The notes under the pieces are model-generated. The model ran no database searches. It saw only the letters and a list, made by a program, of their open reading frames with translations, and was not told the DNA's origin. From Acidimicrobiaceae bacterium (GTDB lineage Bacteria > Actinomycetota > Acidimicrobiia > Acidimicrobiales > Ilumatobacteraceae): 5,900 bases of DNA. Each line of letters opens with the position of its first letter. Position 1 is the stretch's first letter. The DNA lies in NCBI GenBank assembly GCA_006515795.1, contig VFMC01000056.1, forward strand, positions 1,184 through 7,083, written 5' to 3'. The position numbers were made by a program, and so were the translations under genes. Of this stretch, positions 5,107 through 5,900 are shown piece after piece.

Positions 5107-5900
5107 ATGCGTGACGTGACGATCAAGCAGCTCCGCTCCCTGTCGGCCACGTTGCAGGCGGGCACGATCGTGGGAGCCGCACAGTTGCTGCACGTCACCC
5201 CACCGGCCGTTTCACAGCAGCTGCGCCTGCTCGAGCGAGCCACGGGCCTGCCGCTGCTCGAGCGCACCGACGACGGGCTGCGGGCTACTGATGTGGGTCG
5301 CGAACTGGTCGACGCGACGGCACGGATCGAGGCCGAGCTGGCCCGATGCACGCGGGTCGTCGACTCGTTCCAGAGTGGCTCCGGCGGACGCGTCGTGTTC
5401 GGCGCGGTCAGCACAGCCAAGTACTTCGCGCCGCAGATCCTCGCTTCGTTCTGGGGTGCCCACGCCGGAGTCGACGTCCAGTTGCACATCGGCAACCGTC
5501 AGCAGACGATCGGCGAGCTCGAACGGCACGACGTCGACCTCGTCATCATGGGTCGCCCGCCGACCACGCTCGACCTCGACACGGCGGTGCTCGGCGATCA
5601 TCCGCACCTGGTGATCGCCGCGCCCGAACATCCGCTGGCGAACGAGCGCTCGATCTCGCTGGCGCGGTTGGCCAAGCAGACGTTCCTGGTTCGCGAGGTC
5701 GGTTCCGGAACGCGCCTGTTGGCCGAAGAGATGTTCGAGCGCCGCCGCCTGCGGTTCCCGGGGGGCATGGAGATATCGAGCAACGAGACGATCAAGCAGG
5801 CCGTGATCGCCGGCCTCGGCGTGGCTCTGATCTCGGCGCACACCATTGCCGCGGAGGTGGCAGACGGACGCATCGCCGTGCTCGACGTAGAGCGCCTCCC
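5107..5900 (+). CDS. cbbR: CbbR, LysR-type regulator of Calvin-cycle genes (3' end beyond window)
   Basis: The frame is open from ATG 5107 to the right edge: 264 codons of a family usually 290-320 residues long. Residues 3-60 form the LysR winged helix-turn-helix (TIKQLRSLSA; then GAAQLLHVTPPAVSQQLRLLE; then GLPLLERTDDGLRATDVG), followed by the linker helix. The effector domain shows VSTAKYFAP (101-109), DLVIMGRPP and SNETIKQAV (225-233), which I associate with CbbR rather than LysR proteins in general. CbbR senses metabolites such as RuBP, phosphoenolpyruvate or NADPH (by species) and activates the divergent cbb operon. Here the divergent neighbour is the fbp-rbcS wreck, which supports the assignment. 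The ATG is chosen because the helix-turn-helix begins within a few residues. It has no ribosome site but a leaderless-type -10. No lesion is visible, so the regulator seems to have outlived its adjacent target. It could still control cbb genes elsewhere. Confidence 0.9.
   Translation, partial: MRDVTIKQLRSLSATLQAGTIVGAAQLLHVTPPAVSQQLRLLERATGLPLLERTDDGLRATDVGRELVDATARIEAELARCTRVVDSFQSGSGGRVVFGAVSTAKYFAPQILASFWGAHAGVDVQLHIGNRQQTIGELERHDVDLVIMGRPPTTLDLDTAVLGDHPHLVIAAPEHPLANERSISLARLAKQTFLVREVGSGTRLLAEEMFERRRLRFPGGMEISSNETIKQAVIAGLGVALISAHTIAAEVADGRIAVLDVERL

Noticed and set aside
4280..5119. Plus-strand 279-codon frame antisense to the fbp-rbcS remnant
   Set aside because: It is antisense to clear FBPase and RbcS similarity, crosses the cbbR start, and its product is low-complexity. 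It is open only because of composition.
1..5900. CRISPR arrays, tRNA or rRNA genes, insertion sequences, phage or defence genes
   Set aside because: No spaced identical repeats, cloverleaf-like segments, transposase motifs or terminal inverted repeats were found. The only tandem repeat is the 9-bp one in fbp.

Overview
This is a high-GC window whose genes end most codons in G or C. The gene families suggest an actinobacterium: a very large ATP-binding LuxR-type (LAL) regulator, a tiny lysine-rich protein, an SRPBCC protein, and starts that look leaderless. A member of the Acidimicrobiia is plausible because Calvin-cycle genes are present, but that is inference and no marker gene settles it.

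Layout. Everything from 128 to 5026 reads on the minus strand. In order of transcription (right to left) it holds: (i) a broken Calvin-cycle locus at 4229-5026, in which the front half of a class I fructose-1,6-bisphosphatase runs directly into a RuBisCO small subunit lacking its first residues; (ii) an SRPBCC-fold protein, 3661-4113; (iii) a 35-residue lysine-rich protein, 3420-3527; (iv) a 940-residue LuxR-family LAL regulator, 530-3352; (v) a 95-residue protein resembling the dimeric alpha/beta-barrel (antibiotic biosynthesis monooxygenase, ABM-like) fold, 128-415. On the plus strand, from 5107 to beyond the right edge, lies cbbR, the LysR-type regulator of Calvin-cycle operons. It is transcribed divergently from the broken locus. 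The first 127 bases hold two hairpins and perhaps the start of another minus-strand gene.

How the parts fit. cbbR facing a cbb gene across an AT-rich gap of about 80 bases is the classic arrangement of a CbbR-controlled CO2-fixation operon. Here the operon side has been wrecked. The fbp part lacks its C-terminal substrate-binding half and apparently its metal loop. It changes frame twice, with offsetting shifts, and joins a truncated rbcS in frame. The simplest history is an internal operon deletion that removed the end of fbp, whatever lay between, and the start of rbcS, while cbbR and its control region stayed. A chimeric assembly must be excluded. The intact 940-codon neighbour argues against a generally error-ridden sequence.

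The SRPBCC, 35-residue, LAL and ABM-like genes are separated by 67-133 bases, so they are probably not one tight operon. The LAL gene and cbbR each have a TANNNT box six bases before the start codon, the layout expected of leaderless transcripts. The other three start at Shine-Dalgarno sequences.
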